NCBI GenBank assembly: GCA_030168575.1 | Contig: CP115555.1 | Coordinates: 1,600,212 to 1,664,211, forward strand | Direction of reading: 5' to 3' | Source of the DNA: Methanomassiliicoccales archaeon LGM-RCC1 | GTDB taxonomy: Archaea; Thermoplasmatota; Thermoplasmata; Methanomassiliicoccales; Methanomethylophilaceae | Length of the DNA: 64,000 bases | Shown: positions 1 through 7,252 of the stretch, piece after piece | Numbering within the stretch: position 1 is the stretch's first letter | How the letters are laid out: every line of letters begins with the position of its first letter | Program-made: the position numbers and the translations under genes | Notes under the pieces: model-generated | Databases searched by the model: none | What the model was told of the DNA's origin: nothing | Seen by the model: only the letters and a program-made list of their open reading frames with translations

Positions 1-74
1 AGGGTCAGCTTAGTCCCGATCAGCAATACCCTTTTAATCCCCGTCCCCTCTAGCCGGGGCTTAGAGACGATACA

Positions 75-1028
75 ATGTCGAAGGAAGCAGAACTCGAACT
101 CATCGAAGTTGAGGACATAAAGGTCAAGAAAGGCATGACAGTGGACGAACTCATGAGATACATGAGCGGAGCCGGCGGATTCACAGCACAGAAGCTGGCC
201 GATGCCACTGACATCCTCGAGAGGATGGAGAAGGACAAGGACTGTCTCAAGATCCTCTCGTTCCCCGCATGCATCATGGCCACCGGAACCCGCGGTGTGC
301 TGGTCGATATGGTCAAGAACAAGAGAGTCGACCTGATCATCACCACCTGCGGATGCCTGGACCATGATATCTCCAGGACCTACGAGCACTACTACCACGG
401 CGACTTCATGATGGACGATGCGAAACTGAGGGAGGAGTACGAGATCTCCAGGCTCGGTAACGTCCTGGTCCCCGACGACTGCTACGGAGAGGTCCTCGAG
501 GGAGAGATCCTTCCGATGTTCGACGAGATCTTCGAGAATACAGATTCCATGACCACCCATGAGATCATCTGGGAGGTCGGTAAGAGGATGAACGATGAGA
601 ACTCGCTCATGTATTGGGCCTGGAAGAACCAGATCCCCATCGTCGTCCCCGGTATCACGGATGGTTCGTTCGGATGCCAGCTCTGGATGTACTACCAGAC
701 GCACAGGAAATTCAGGATCGACCTGTTCGGCGATGAGCAGATGCTGTCCGAGATGACGAACCACGCCACCAACACCGGCGCGCTGATGATCGGCGGAGGA
801 ATCTCCAAGCACCACGTCATCTGGTGGAACCAGTTCCGCGGAGGACTGGACTACGCGGTCTACCTGACGACCGCCGAGGAATATGACGGATCCCTCTCGG
901 GAGCTAGGCTCAGAGAAGCAATCTCCTGGGGAAAGGTCAAGCCCGAAGCGAAGAAGATGACGGTCGAGGGAGATGCCACCATCACCCTCCCAATGATCTA
1001 CGCATCCTTGGTAGACAGGCTAGAGTGA
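75..1028 (+). CDS. dys: Deoxyhypusine synthase
   Basis: Transfers the aminobutyl group of spermidine to a lysine of translation factor aIF5A, the first step of hypusine or deoxyhypusine formation; cytosolic. The 317-residue protein carries the family signatures in order: TCGCLDHD near residue 91, GGGISKHH near 240, EYDGSLSGAR near 269, and the catalytic-lysine motif SWGK with the lysine at about residue 287, followed by the GDATITLPM segment. Length fits archaeal homologues. The ATG at 75 is the first in frame and the protein begins with a normal charged N-terminus. The next gene starts four bases after the stop, so the two are probably cotranscribed. Family assignment is secure; spermidine as donor is inferred from the family. 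Confidence 0.95.
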   Translation: MSKEAELELIEVEDIKVKKGMTVDELMRYMSGAGGFTAQKLADATDILERMEKDKDCLKILSFPACIMATGTRGVLVDMVKNKRVDLIITTCGCLDHDISRTYEHYYHGDFMMDDAKLREEYEISRLGNVLVPDDCYGEVLEGEILPMFDEIFENTDSMTTHEIIWEVGKRMNDENSLMYWAWKNQIPIVVPGITDGSFGCQLWMYYQTHRKFRIDLFGDEQMLSEMTNHATNTGALMIGGGISKHHVIWWNQFRGGLDYAVYLTTAEEYDGSLSGARLREAISWGKVKPEAKKMTVEGDATITLPMIYASLVDRLE

Positions 1029-1032
1029 GTGA

Positions 1033-2013
1033 ATGAGCGAGAAGGTACTGCTCCTGCCCGGTGACGGGATCGGCCCGATTGTGACTGCGGCTGCGGAGAA
1101 GGTGCTCAGCATGGCAACCGACTCCGTTGAGATAGTTCACGGCATGATCGGCAAATCCGCATTCGAGGAGACGGGACAGTACCTTCCGCACGAGACCATG
1201 GACCTCCTGGATGAATGCAAGATAATCCTAAGCGGTCCCGTCTTCACTCCTGAATCCGGCGTCGACCCATTGAAGACCCTCAAGGTCCAGCTGGACCTTT
1301 ACGCAAGGGCCAGGTACTTCAGGACACTCGCACCCGACCTGGGCGTGGACGGCCTTGAGATGGTACTCTGGGGAAGCAACAACAACGTCTCCTCGGAGAT
1401 AACCGAGGTCACCGAACTCGATGGGGTCACCATATCGAAATACATCAAGAGCACCTCTTACAGCAGGATGATGAGCCTCGCGCTGTCAGACGTGGAGATC
1501 CGCAAGCTCGAAAGGGTGACCTGCCTGACAAGGCCCGACTTCTTCCCCATCAGCAGCGGGATGTTCGCGGACACATTCCAGACCATGTTCCCGGCGGACG
1601 TATACGAAACAAGGATTCTGAACGTCAAGGACTGGGCATCCCATCTTCTCAAGACCCCTTCACTGGACCAGTGCATAATCTGCGTGGACATGTACAGCCA
1701 CGTGGTATCGGGCATACTGGGCGGACTCACAGGCTACGACCACCTCTGCCCCACTTGCTACATCGGTGACGAGTACAGACTCTACCAGCCCCGTCACAAG
1801 GCCACAATCGAAGGTCTTGAGGACAAATACATCAACCCCACAGCATCCATACTTTCCTCGGCCACTATCCTCAGGGACCTCGGACTGAAGGATGAGGCGG
1901 AATCTATCGTCAACGCAGTCAAGGAAACCTATGTGGCCGGGGAGAGATGCCCAGACGTAGGCGGGAACCTGACCACCGATGAATTCGTGGAGAAGATCAT
2001 CAGCCGTGTCTGA
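1033..2013 (+). CDS. Isocitrate/isopropylmalate dehydrogenase-like protein, catalytically degenerate
   Basis: The fold is that of the beta-decarboxylating dehydrogenases: an N-terminal LLLPGDGIGP motif (residues 6-15), LDLYARAR (88-95, usual form LDLYANLR), and a C-terminal INPTASILSSATILR segment (267-281). Key residues are missing. The NMFGDILSD metal motif reads DMYSHVVSG (219-227), losing both acidic ligands; the catalytic lysine position is R167 or its neighbour; the RENTEG/Tyr segment is replaced by GSNNNVSS; the HGSAPDIAGK cofactor loop reads HKATIEGLED. At 326 residues it is near full length with no frameshift, so it is a maintained open frame and not a decayed gene. Function unknown; a regulatory or scaffold role, or a changed reaction, is possible. 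It sits four bases behind deoxyhypusine synthase. Confidence 0.75.
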   Translation: MSEKVLLLPGDGIGPIVTAAAEKVLSMATDSVEIVHGMIGKSAFEETGQYLPHETMDLLDECKIILSGPVFTPESGVDPLKTLKVQLDLYARARYFRTLAPDLGVDGLEMVLWGSNNNVSSEITEVTELDGVTISKYIKSTSYSRMMSLALSDVEIRKLERVTCLTRPDFFPISSGMFADTFQTMFPADVYETRILNVKDWASHLLKTPSLDQCIICVDMYSHVVSGILGGLTGYDHLCPTCYIGDEYRLYQPRHKATIEGLEDKYINPTASILSSATILRDLGLKDEAESIVNAVKETYVAGERCPDVGGNLTTDEFVEKIISRV

Positions 2014-2054
2014 GCTTTTCCTAGATAGACCTTTTATCCCTTTATCGGATTTCA

Positions 2055-3113
2055 GTGCTCATGATCGATGCCGGGCACAGGAGCTGCGTCGAAGCAGCGC
2101 TCAACCATGAGAAGACTGACAGGACACCCGTCAACAATTTCGTTCTGGCAACGGCCGCACGCAGCGCCGGCGTCAGCGTAGAGACGGCCAGATGGAACCC
2201 TGAGATCTCGGCCAAGGTGTCGGTCGACCATGCGGTGAAGACAAAATCGGATTTCGTCAAACCCGTACTCGACTCCCAGGTCCCCTTCATCGACCTGGGC
2301 ATGGAGGTCCGTTTCCCCGAGGATGATTACGGACAGATCATGAAACCCATCGCTACCGATGCACAGCAGATTGATGATCTCGCCATATTCGACCCAAGCG
2401 TAGCATCGGAATGCCCTAACTTCCAGAAAGTTTTCGTGGATGCTCTTGAAGAGACAGCAAGGATCCTTCCTGAGGACCTGCACATCTGCGGTCTGTCCTG
2501 GGGGCCGGTCACATCCGCGGGATACGTGATGGGCGTAGAGAACATGGTCATGGGAACTCTCGTCGAGCCCGACACCGTAAAGAAACTGATCTCTAAGATC
2601 ACCGGATTCGTATCCGGCATGCAGAAGCGCATGATCGAGGCGGGAGCTACAGTCATGTGGATGGCGGACCCCACATCGTCCGAGGACCTGATATCCCCTG
2701 ATATGTTCGCCGAGTTCTCGGCACCTTACATCAAGAGGGTGGTGAGCGACGTCAACGCGATGGATTCTGATGTCCCGACCTTCGTTCACATATGCGGCAA
2801 GACTCTGAACATACTCCAGCAGATGCCCGGTACCGGAGCTGACTGCCTCAGCTTCGACCATGCGGTGGATCCAGCCAAGGCCAAAGAGACCGCTGGAAGG
2901 AACATCTCGATCATGGGAAACGTAGATCCCGTGCAGACCATGATGATGGGCAACCCCGATACGATAAGGGACGAATGCTACAGAGTCATCGATGCCGCGG
3001 GCAACGACAGCGGAGGATTCATTCTGGCTCCCGGATGCGAGACCCCCATATCCACCAAGGACGAGAACGTGCTGGCGATGGGAGAAGCTGCTAGGACCTA
3101 CTGGACCCACTGA
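2055..3113 (+). CDS. Methylcobamide:CoM methyltransferase family protein (MtaA/MtbA, UroD fold)
   Basis: Proteins of this family move a methyl group from a methylated corrinoid protein to coenzyme M in methylotrophic methanogenesis. The 352-residue frame has the UroD-like N-terminus (HEKTDRTPV near residue 18) and the zinc-binding HxC...C signature of MtaA/MtbA: H245 and C247 in FVHICGK, and C328 in APGCETP. This zinc motif separates it from true uroporphyrinogen decarboxylase. Which methyl donor system it serves (methanol, methylamines or other) cannot be told from the sequence, since no corrinoid protein or substrate-specific methyltransferase lies nearby. Start is either GTG 2055 or ATG 2061. 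It is followed by a tRNA gene and seems monocistronic. Confidence 0.85.
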   Translation: MLMIDAGHRSCVEAALNHEKTDRTPVNNFVLATAARSAGVSVETARWNPEISAKVSVDHAVKTKSDFVKPVLDSQVPFIDLGMEVRFPEDDYGQIMKPIATDAQQIDDLAIFDPSVASECPNFQKVFVDALEETARILPEDLHICGLSWGPVTSAGYVMGVENMVMGTLVEPDTVKKLISKITGFVSGMQKRMIEAGATVMWMADPTSSEDLISPDMFAEFSAPYIKRVVSDVNAMDSDVPTFVHICGKTLNILQQMPGTGADCLSFDHAVDPAKAKETAGRNISIMGNVDPVQTMMMGNPDTIRDECYRVIDAAGNDSGGFILAPGCETPISTKDENVLAMGEAARTYWTH

Positions 3114-3158
3114 AGGACAATCTTTATTAACATCATCTATATCTCTGGGGTACTGAGT

Positions 3159-3245
3159 GCAAGGGTAGTCAAGCATGGCCAACGACGCTAGCTTGAGGGG
3201 CTAGTCCTTAGTGGTCCGCGAGTTCAAATCTCGTCCCTTGCACCA
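3159..3245 (+). tRNA. tRNA-Leu(GAG)
   Basis: Acceptor stem GCAAGGG pairs with CCCTTGC, followed by discriminator A and an encoded CCA (3243-3245). The anticodon stem CTAGC/GCTAG closes a 7-base loop TTGAGGG with anticodon GAG at 3195-3197, reading CUC/CUU leucine codons. A long variable arm, as expected for leucine, precedes the T arm with loop TTCAAAT. A T/A-rich TATA-like stretch lies at about 3121-3130. Confidence 0.95.
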
Positions 3246-3327
3246 TTTATTCCATTGATTTCTCTTCAGCGAAGGCTCTCGTGATGTCTGGACTCAGCAT
3301 TAAATCCGATTCCGCCGATACCTCTGC

Positions 3328-4839
3328 ATGCGCACATCGAAGGTCCTCGTCATTGCGGCACTGTCGATCGTTCTGATATTGGGGTGCTCCTTTGTATTAT
3401 CGAACAGCTCGGATGAGCCTCAGGAATTCGTGATACTCCATACGAACGACACCCACTGCCATTATGATGACCAACTCGGATTCGCCACCTTGAAATCGCT
3501 CAAGGATCAGATGGAGGCTGACGGAAAGATTGTCTTCACCATAGATGCCGGGGATTTCCTGCAGGGCAATGCCTACGGAACCATGACTGAAGGGGAATCC
3601 TCCATTGGGATCATGAACAGCATCGGATACGATGTGGGTGTGCCCGGCAACCACGAATTCGATTACACATTCACGGTGATGATGGACAGAGTATCCCAAC
3701 TCAACTTCCCTTTGATATGCGCCAACCTGTACTACACTGACCAGGGCGGGAGCGTGTTCCCCCAGTACATGATACTTGAGAAAGGCAACATCAGATTGGG
3801 ATGCTTCGGCATCCTGACTCCGGAAACTCCGGTGGCCACTTCGCAGGGAAAAATGGAGAACACGACTGTAACGGATGCCGTGGAGGCGGCCGAACGCATG
3901 GTATCTCTGCTCAGCACTATGGATGTGGATTACATCGTCGCCATCGGCCACATAGGGGTCGCCAGGTCCCTGCCGGTCACATCGGACTACATATGCAGCA
4001 AAGTACCGGGAATAGACATATTCATCGACGGACACAGCCACGTTGAGATGGAGGACGGCAAGTTGTGTGATGGTTCGATAGACCTGATCCCAAGCGATAC
4101 GATCATCGCCAGCACAGGCAGCAACCTGAATACTGTGGGGGTCATCACAGTTACCGCAGATGGGGACATAACCGCCAAATTACACCGCGATAAGCTCTAT
4201 AACGGAACCATAGAAGATCTGATCGAAGCTGTGGAGGAGGACGTGAATACCAAACTAATGGAGGTCATCGGCCATACAGACATCTATCTGGAAGGGGAGC
4301 GTTCGAAGGTTCGCTCTCAAGAGACCAATCTCGCTGACCTGATAACCGACAGCTTCAGATGGTGCGCCAAAACAGACATCGCTTTCATCAACGGAGGCAG
4401 TATCCGCACATCGATAGAGGAGGGAGACATCACTCTGAAGGACGCTTTCGACCTCCTTCCGTTCCTGAATGATATGGTTGTGATGACGGTCTCAGGATCC
4501 TCGATCTATGACTCGATAGAATTCTCCCTTGGAAAACCCACTCCTTTCGGAGGATTCGTGCAGGTCTCGGGAATAACGGTCACCTACGACCCCTCTAAGG
4601 AAGCTGGTTCGAGGGTCGTTTCGATAATGATCAACGGCTCCGAACTTGACAAGAACGGAACATACACCTTTGCCACCGTCAACTTCATCGCTCAGGGTGG
4701 AGACGGGAACATTTACTTCGCGGATTATCCGACGCAGATGGTGTGTGCCGATATCGAGGCGCTAATCCAATACATCACGGAGATCGGGAACATCACCGAA
4801 TCGACCATCGATGGAGGCAGAATCGTCCCTATTTCATGA
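3328..4839 (+). CDS. Secreted UshA-type metallophosphatase / 5'-nucleotidase
   Basis: Probable extracellular hydrolase of nucleotides or related phosphoesters. Residues 1-25 form a signal sequence with a lipobox-like LILGC, so it may be lipid-anchored at C20. The calcineurin-like metal site is intact: HTNDTH (38-43), DAGDFLQG (73-80), GNHEFD (107-112), IGHIG (206-210) and DGHSH (234-238). A C-terminal 5'-nucleotidase domain follows, with NGGSIR near residue 355 and a GGDGN stretch near the end. The 503 residues fit the two-domain family. A TATA-like CATTAAATCC at about 3297-3306 lies 25 bases before the ATG, suggesting a leaderless message. The exact substrate is unknown. Confidence 0.88.
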   Translation: MRTSKVLVIAALSIVLILGCSFVLSNSSDEPQEFVILHTNDTHCHYDDQLGFATLKSLKDQMEADGKIVFTIDAGDFLQGNAYGTMTEGESSIGIMNSIGYDVGVPGNHEFDYTFTVMMDRVSQLNFPLICANLYYTDQGGSVFPQYMILEKGNIRLGCFGILTPETPVATSQGKMENTTVTDAVEAAERMVSLLSTMDVDYIVAIGHIGVARSLPVTSDYICSKVPGIDIFIDGHSHVEMEDGKLCDGSIDLIPSDTIIASTGSNLNTVGVITVTADGDITAKLHRDKLYNGTIEDLIEAVEEDVNTKLMEVIGHTDIYLEGERSKVRSQETNLADLITDSFRWCAKTDIAFINGGSIRTSIEEGDITLKDAFDLLPFLNDMVVMTVSGSSIYDSIEFSLGKPTPFGGFVQVSGITVTYDPSKEAGSRVVSIMINGSELDKNGTYTFATVNFIAQGGDGNIYFADYPTQMVCADIEALIQYITEIGNITESTIDGGRIVPIS

Positions 4840-4904
4840 AAATGGAATATTTACGAGAAACTCTGGGCGACTCCCCGAGTGAAAGAAAAGTGGGGGTTGG
4901 AGGG

Positions 4905-5750
4905 TCAGTCGAGAACGACCGATCCCTCCTTCGAGTATACCGAAACGACGGCTTCCCCTTTCCTCGTAAGTATGTAACGGTTTCTCTTGATGTGGTCCTC
5001 CACGATCCAGCCCTTGTTCAGCATCGGGTCGATGTAGTTCCTCCTGAAGTACATGCGCTCCTTCTGGGCGTCGTCCGTGCGTGTCTTCTTGGACTCGGGA
5101 ACGTAATCCCATTCGTTGTCGTTCTTCAACGCAAGGATGACATCGTTGAACGAGGGGTAGCGCTTGTTCTCGTTCATCCCCTTCAGGATTCCCAAGCAGG
5201 CGACCAGCCTGTCATCGGGAGCTTCGGCTCCGAAGGTCATAATCATCGCAGGATCGTAGACTTCAGAAGTCCTTCCGACGGGTCTCCCGTCAACGGTGTA
5301 GGCCTCCATGGCCTGCTCGAGGTTCATGCTTCTGGTCTTGGTCCTGACGCTGAATGATATCAGAGATTCGTCCTGCATCGAGGCCAGCATCGCACCGGCG
5401 ATGTACTCGGGCGTACCTGATGAGATGTTGACATAGATGTCCACAAAGTCGCCGGACTTGGACTTCTCCTCGGCCACCGTACGGACGATCGTGCGCAGCA
5501 TCTCCTGATAATCGAGGATGTTGGCGTAATGCACGATCACTTCGACCTTTCCGCTCGCCTCGATCCTGGCCCTCGCCTCCTTCAGGAAGGTGTTATAGAA
5601 CCTGGCCGTGGGATCCGACTCGTTGGTGTTCGGATAGGCTATGATATGCACGCGAGTGGCCTCATAGAAATCGATCGGTTTGACAACCTTCACGACCTCC
5701 GTTGTAAGGCAGCATATCAAGACCCTTTCCTTCTTACCGGTCTGATTCAT
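4905..5750 (-). CDS. CARF-like Rossmann domain plus winged-helix regulator (HFX_2341/DUF6293 type)
   Basis: Likely a ligand-responsive transcription regulator. The N-terminal about 150 residues resemble a CARF-type Rossmann domain: an early strand RVLICCLTT (9-17), VHIIAYPN (34-41) and, most typical, VDIYVNISSGTPEYIAGAML (about 103-122), which matches the NxSGGTK-like loop of CARF proteins that bind cyclic oligonucleotides or other nucleotides. The C-terminus (about 225-281) looks like a winged helix with RRNYIDPMLNKGWI and a basic wing. No nuclease domain is visible. The ATG at 5750 is chosen because GGTGAT precedes it by a few bases; an upstream in-frame start at 5774 lacks this. No CRISPR genes occur in the window, so its ligand and targets are unknown. 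Confidence 0.7.
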   Translation of the reverse strand: MNQTGKKERVLICCLTTEVVKVVKPIDFYEATRVHIIAYPNTNESDPTARFYNTFLKEARARIEASGKVEVIVHYANILDYQEMLRTIVRTVAEEKSKSGDFVDIYVNISSGTPEYIAGAMLASMQDESLISFSVRTKTRSMNLEQAMEAYTVDGRPVGRTSEVYDPAMIMTFGAEAPDDRLVACLGILKGMNENKRYPSFNDVILALKNDNEWDYVPESKKTRTDDAQKERMYFRRNYIDPMLNKGWIVEDHIKRNRYILTRKGEAVVSVYSKEGSVVLD

Positions 5751-5783
5751 TGATATCACCGTTAATAACAGCACCCTGTTAGG

Positions 5784-5790
5784 TATAAAA
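5784..5790 (-). promoter_or_regulatory. TATA-like box of the CARF-like regulator gene
   Basis: On the minus strand this reads TTTTATA. It lies about 34 bases before the chosen ATG at 5750 and about 25 bases before a predicted transcript start near 5760, leaving a short leader that holds the GGTGAT ribosome-binding site. Confidence 0.5.
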
Positions 5791-5835
5791 AAGTAATGTT
5801 TAACTTAATAAATAATAGAAGAACATATAAATAGT

Positions 5836-5880
5836 GATGGATGACAGATAATCCATCCAACTAAATGCATCTGGATGCAT
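5836..5880. repeat. Two adjacent palindromes in the promoter region of the CARF-like gene
   Basis: GATGGAT at 5836-5842 is the exact inverse of ATCCATC at 5851-5857 (8-base spacer). Directly after it, ATGCATC at 5865-5871 and GATGCAT at 5874-5880 form a second perfect inverted repeat with a 2-base spacer. Between them CATCCAAC occurs, and read on the minus strand the stretch gives TTTAGTTGGATG, a 12-mer found again before the second ABC importer. These look like operator sites, either autoregulatory or for another factor. Confidence 0.45.
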
Positions 5881-5899
5881 GGATACACCTATTCATACG

Positions 5900-6244
5900 T
5901 TACTGCATGATTTCGTTCATTGACGAAAGGAAGGTTCTACACGATGAAGCCATGTCGTTTCCGATAGCTCCTCTGAACCTCTTTCTCGAAGACGTTACCG
6001 ACCAAGTGGAATCATCCTTGTCCCCGAGGAATGTCAGCTTGGACCTGATATCGCCGCGATCCCAAATGAATGATAGCTCGTAAGGCTCGTCCGAATAGAA
6101 TGTGAACTCGAAATCCTCGAAGAGCGATAGATCGGACAGCTGTTCCCGAAGGACCTCACAGAACTTCCCTGCCTGTTCGGCCAGGCTGTATGTCTCCGCA
6201 TCGATGATGTAAGACCTCATGATGTCCGCTGGATTCGCTGTCAT
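5900..6244 (-). CDS. Hypothetical protein
   Basis: A 114-residue protein when started at ATG 6244 (MTANPADIMRSY). The frame remains open upstream to 6421, but that part would overlap the divergent DoxX-like gene and has low-complexity composition, so it is left out. The protein is acidic, with alternating aromatic and charged residues and a predicted helix-then-strand character. No motif, signal peptide or membrane segment is visible and I do not recognise the family. It lies between the CARF-like regulator and the DoxX-like gene. A small plus-strand frame over the same bases looks like a shadow. Confidence 0.5.
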   Translation of the reverse strand: MTANPADIMRSYIIDAETYSLAEQAGKFCEVLREQLSDLSLFEDFEFTFYSDEPYELSFIWDRGDIRSKLTFLGDKDDSTWSVTSSRKRFRGAIGNDMASSCRTFLSSMNEIMQ

Positions 6245-6303
6245 CGATTGGTAATGACTATATCCATCAAAAAGGTATTCGGGACAGTTATCTGGTGACA
6301 TCC

Positions 6304-6801
6304 ATGGAAGCAGAGAAGAGGATCGTGGGGGAGAAGATGCTGGCCATCTTCCGTATACTCTTGGGGTGGCTGTTATTCTGGCCTTTCCTGGACAAGATGT
6401 TTGGACTTGGATTCCAAACACCTGCCGGGAGCGGATTCATTGATGGCGGTTCGCCCTCATCGTTCGTCAGCTATGTGACCACAGGAATCTTCGCGGACCT
6501 ATTCAACAGCCTTGCTGGTAACTTTGTCATCGACATAATTCTGCTGGCTGCGCTCCTTTTGGGAGGAGTGGCCCTTATTCTGGGGATTGCCTCCAAGATC
6601 TCCACCATCGGAACATCCGTGTTCCTGATAGTGATGTATTTGTTATGCGTCCCGCCTGCAGACAATCCGATCATCGATCACCGTATTGTCTTGGTAACGG
6701 GTCTGATAGCATGCTACTACCTGGGAGGATTCGAGCACTTCTCGTTGTATGAGAAGTGGAAGGGACTGTCGATAGTGAAAAGATTCCCGATCTTAGAATG
6801 A
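6304..6801 (+). CDS. DoxX/DoxD-like integral membrane protein
   Basis: A 165-residue membrane protein with four predicted segments: about residues 12-30, 72-92, 98-118 and 125-142. The first segment with RILLGWLLFWPFLDKMFGLG and the later LGGVALILGI are typical of the DoxX family, whose members include the quinol oxidase small subunit DoxD and many proteins of unknown role. Partner subunits are not found nearby, so a respiratory role is not claimed. ATG 6304 is preferred to GTG 6295 because GGTGA lies just before it. Confidence 0.7.
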   Translation: MEAEKRIVGEKMLAIFRILLGWLLFWPFLDKMFGLGFQTPAGSGFIDGGSPSSFVSYVTTGIFADLFNSLAGNFVIDIILLAALLLGGVALILGIASKISTIGTSVFLIVMYLLCVPPADNPIIDHRIVLVTGLIACYYLGGFEHFSLYEKWKGLSIVKRFPILE

Positions 6802-6853
6802 GAGCCGAGAAATTCAGCATGAGCTGAATCTGCATCCGTTCTAGAATGATGAG

Positions 6854-6926
6854 TGGGCCTGCCCGGATTTGAACCGGAGTCAATGGCTCCCGAAGCCACA
6901 AGGATACCAAGCTACCCCACAGGCCC
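6854..6926 (-). tRNA. tRNA-Pro(CGG)
   Basis: Read on the minus strand, the acceptor stem GGGCCTG pairs with CAGGCCC followed by discriminator A. The anticodon stem GTGGC/GCCAT (one G-U pair) closes the loop TTCGGGA with anticodon CGG, reading the proline codon CCG. The T loop is TTCAAAT. No CCA is encoded. Confidence 0.93.
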
Positions 6927-6960
6927 ACAGGGTCTGACAAATAATCGTCGGATATAAACC

Positions 6961-7188
6961 TTAATGCTTGCCGATACCGATGGCCTCTTCAGCGGTCTTG
7001 ATGCAGGCCAGAAGATCATCGGCGGTGTTCCTCAGGGTACCTGCGTTCTCCGCTTCCATAGAGAAGATAAGCTTGCTGCCCTCGATCCTGGAATCAACAT
7101 ATCCGTCGTTGTCCGGCCCCAAGGCATCCATGACTGTCTTGGCAGTCTCCGCATCGGGATAATCGAACCTCAGTTCCAATGAGAGCAT
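6961..7188 (-). CDS. pcc1: KEOPS complex subunit Pcc1
   Basis: A 75-residue protein beginning MLSLELRFDYPDAETA, followed by VMDALGPDN, an SRIEG strand and a C-terminal helix. This order and length match archaeal Pcc1, the dimerisation subunit of KEOPS, which with Kae1, Bud32 and Cgi121 makes the t6A37 modification of ANN-decoding tRNAs. No other KEOPS gene is in this window. It lies just upstream (in its own sense) of tRNA-Pro on the same strand. Confidence 0.85.
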   Translation of the reverse strand: MLSLELRFDYPDAETAKTVMDALGPDNDGYVDSRIEGSKLIFSMEAENAGTLRNTADDLLACIKTAEEAIGIGKH

Positions 7189-7225
7189 GATTCCTGAGTA
7201 TCGGGAAAGACCATAAAATAATGAT

Positions 7226-7243
7226 GCCGGGGATGTCCCCGGC
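7226..7243 (-). terminator. Hairpin after the Mg2+ P-type ATPase gene
   Basis: GCCGGGGA (7226-7233) and TCCCCGGC (7236-7243) form an 8-bp perfect stem with a 2-base spacer. On the minus strand it follows the ATPase stop codon at 7253 and is itself followed by an A/T-rich stretch (ATCATTATTTTATGG), so it probably terminates or protects the transcript. Confidence 0.55.
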
Positions 7244-7252
7244 TGAAAGGTT

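Noticed and set aside
2055..3113. Annotation as uroporphyrinogen decarboxylase (HemE)
   Set aside because: The HxC...C zinc signature of methylcobamide:CoM methyltransferases is present and no heme genes are nearby.
5836..5880. Short CRISPR-like array
   Set aside because: The repeats are two different palindromes with short spacers, not regularly spaced copies of one repeat; no cas genes are near.
5865..6083. A 72-codon plus-strand frame before the DoxX-like gene
   Set aside because: It lies opposite the 114-residue minus-strand frame, has shadow-like composition and no ribosome-binding site; only a weak TATA-like sequence precedes it.
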